A DNA stretch of 64,000 nucleotides from Parasutterella secunda (lineage in GTDB: Bacteria > Pseudomonadota > Gammaproteobacteria > Burkholderiales > Burkholderiaceae_F): the NCBI RefSeq assembly GCF_023336895.1, contig NZ_JAMBLT010000002.1, forward strand, positions 1 through 64,000, in the 5' to 3' direction. The position numbers were made by a program, and so were the translations under genes. Below, one piece after another: positions 62,758 to 64,000 of the stretch. Position 1 is the first letter of the stretch; the number at the start of each line of letters is the position of its first letter. A model generated the notes under the pieces. It made no database searches. It was not told the DNA's origin and saw only the letters and a list, made by a program, of their open reading frames with translations.

Positions 62758-63264
62758 TCAATACTCCTCTTTTTTAAAATCACTTGCCACGGGCGCCCCC
62801 GTCAAACGCAAGCTCCATAAATCAATAAAGGCCTCTACCCGTGGATTGCCGTCCAATTCGGCATTCGCAACATCAGCCTCTTTCAATAAAACATAAATTT
62901 CAGAAACGAAATACGCAAAAACCGAAAACATCAACGATTCGTTTTCGTGAATATCGGCAGCCGGATTAAACAGCATGATCTCCTGAGCCATCGATTCGCG
63001 CAAAAGCTCAGGCAAACGTTTTTCGTTAAATTCACTTTCACAGGAAAAATGCGTATTGGCGCCGCTAAAGGTGTCCTGAAGCCAAAGCACTAAATCCAAA
63101 TTCGCTTGCTCGAGCTCCTGCATCGTCATCTCTTCGGCGCTGACCTTAAGGGCTCGATCCCAGGTATTGTGCACGGCCTGAGCCACAACACTTCTTGCGA
63201 CCGGATAAGAAGCAATATTAGGGGCCACTTGGCGCTTTGTTGCGTAACGCAATGGACAGGACAC
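62758..63264 (-). CDS. Unknown tandem-family protein B
   Basis: A 168-aa protein, paralogue of A: WLQDTFSGANTHFSCES near residue 60, ENESLMFSVFAYFVSEIYVLLKEA and IDLWSLRLTGAPV. The GTG at 63264 (VSCPLRYATKR) has AGAGGT 5-6 nt upstream. Two Cys occur only at the N-terminus and in the middle. Function unknown; gene C ends 10 nt upstream. Confidence 0.7.
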   Translation of the reverse strand: MSCPLRYATKRQVAPNIASYPVARSVVAQAVHNTWDRALKVSAEEMTMQELEQANLDLVLWLQDTFSGANTHFSCESEFNEKRLPELLRESMAQEIMLFNPAADIHENESLMFSVFAYFVSEIYVLLKEADVANAELDGNPRVEAFIDLWSLRLTGAPVASDFKKEEY

Positions 63265-63274
63265 GGCTTACCTC

Positions 63275-63787
63275 TTAAATCTGAACCGGATCGGTTTCTT
63301 TTAGACCCAACATCCGCTCGGCCCACATCAGACACAAGCGTTTTCCCTCAGCTTGAAAACCTTCAGCCGATTCCAATTGGGCAAATTTTTTCATTAATGC
63401 ATAAACGTCGCATATAAATTCAAAGCACGCCGCCTGCAAAATTGCACGTGTATCGGCAAGTTCCTTTTCCGTGACGCCCACTTTCTCAAAACGCTCTTTC
63501 ATGTAGAGCTTTAAGTAACCGGCCAAAGGATCTCCCGTCCAATAGGGCTTTGCGATAAATTGTTCGTTTTTGCCAGCCAGAACACCCGAAAGGAAGGCCG
63601 CCGATTGCTTATCCATGGCCACCGCCTCTTCTTGCTTTAATTGCGAAGATGAGACCATATTGGATCTTCTGACAACATCGTAGAGCACAACCTCGAATAA
63701 CTCGGTGAGCACCGACACATCAGAAAGATCAAATTGTGGAGCGCTTTCTTGATGCACTTCTGTGTTTGTTTCTTGGTTATTCGGCAT
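63275..63787 (-). CDS. Unknown tandem-family protein C
   Basis: A 170-aa paralogue: FLSGVLAGKNEQFIAKPYWTGDPLAGYL near residue 65, TRAILQAACFEFICDVYALMKKF and LCLMWAERMLGL match A and B in order and spacing. The N-terminus is acidic and Gln-rich without a Cys cluster. Its ATG overlaps the end of gene D by 11 nt, so these genes form an operon. Confidence 0.7.
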   Translation of the reverse strand: MPNNQETNTEVHQESAPQFDLSDVSVLTELFEVVLYDVVRRSNMVSSSQLKQEEAVAMDKQSAAFLSGVLAGKNEQFIAKPYWTGDPLAGYLKLYMKERFEKVGVTEKELADTRAILQAACFEFICDVYALMKKFAQLESAEGFQAEGKRLCLMWAERMLGLKETDPVQI

Positions 63788-64000
63788 ATTTTTCCATACC
63801 TAAAAAACGGTTGACCCAATCTTGAACAAAGGCGTTTCGACGGAGTTCAAAAACCGAAGGGCTGTCTTGTTTTTCTTCACAGTCTTTAATCAACTCCATG
63901 AACTGCTGAACCATTAAGGTCGCCACATAAAAAACGAAATCTTCCGTTTTAGCCTTCAAGAGGATGGCGGAATTTTCAAGAACCAAGTCGTCTTTTTGAA
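63777..64000 (-). CDS. Unknown tandem-family protein D, cut by right edge
   Basis: The C-terminal ~74 residues of a fourth member: KAKTEDFVFYVATLMVQQFMELI and VQDWVNRFLGMEKYAE match the last two conserved segments of genes A-C. The frame stays open to the right edge. Overlap with gene C by 11 nt. Confidence 0.6.
   Translation of the reverse strand, partial: QKDDLVLENSAILLKAKTEDFVFYVATLMVQQFMELIKDCEEKQDSPSVFELRRNAFVQDWVNRFLGMEKYAE

Overview
The window looks like a chromosomal segment of a host-associated, probably anaerobic or microaerophilic betaproteobacterium, most likely of the Sutterellaceae (Parasutterella/Sutterella/Turicimonas type). This is inferred from gene content and not from a marker-gene comparison. 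The pointers are: the S6-PriB-S18-L9...DnaB locus; smpB, rnfH, guaB and guaA on one stretch; a complete RecBCD; an anaerobic class III ribonucleotide reductase; a two-subunit oxygen-sensitive fumarase/tartrate dehydratase; a secreted choloylglycine-hydrolase-family enzyme; and several classical autotransporters. Base composition looks moderate and even by eye. I found no tRNA, rRNA, CRISPR array or prophage.

Layout. 1-4.8 kb: fluoride channel (cut by the left edge), Bcp peroxiredoxin, PIN-PhoH ATPase, ZIP metal transporter, MFS exporter. 4.9-15.1 kb: one compact operon of a WYL regulator, RecC, RecB, a small HAD phosphatase resembling polynucleotide 3'-phosphatases, and RecD. 15.2-17.8 kb: AhpC under a Fur/PerR-like palindrome, a DUF456 membrane protein and DnaB. 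17.9-26.3 kb: an accessory block of three autotransporters (one frameshifted) and an amidohydrolase, lying between rplI and dnaB, genes that are usually adjacent. Each autotransporter has a run of nine G on its coding strand just upstream of the start. 26.3-27.8 kb: rplI, rpsR, priB, rpsF. 28-32 kb: an MBL-fold hydrolase and nrdG/nrdD, with the glycyl-radical segment of NrdD on a separate 57-codon gene. 32-45.9 kb: lipoprotein, two acyl-CoA synthetases, TatD, ankyrin protein, RlhA-type U32 protein, CcmCD, an NarL-type regulator facing a hybrid kinase, LdcA and an extended TadA. 46-52 kb: exported protein, ArgH-like lyase, a TnpB-only IS200/IS605 element, M20 hydrolase, choloylglycine hydrolase. 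52-55.3 kb: AIM24, YgiW and a QseBC-like two-component system. 55.35-56.3 kb: two near-identical copies of an undescribed 48-aa membrane peptide gene, each with a long structured leader. 56.3-62.2 kb: guaA, guaB, rnfH, ttdBA, smpB. 62.2-64 kb: at least four tandem genes of an unrecognised family, running off the right edge.

Best candidates for something undescribed: (1) the duplicated 48-aa peptide with a leader whose hairpins keep pairing although their sequence differs between copies; (2) the tandem paralogue family at the right edge; (3) the WYL-RecC-RecB-phosphatase-RecD operon; (4) poly-G tracts that may phase-vary the autotransporters.
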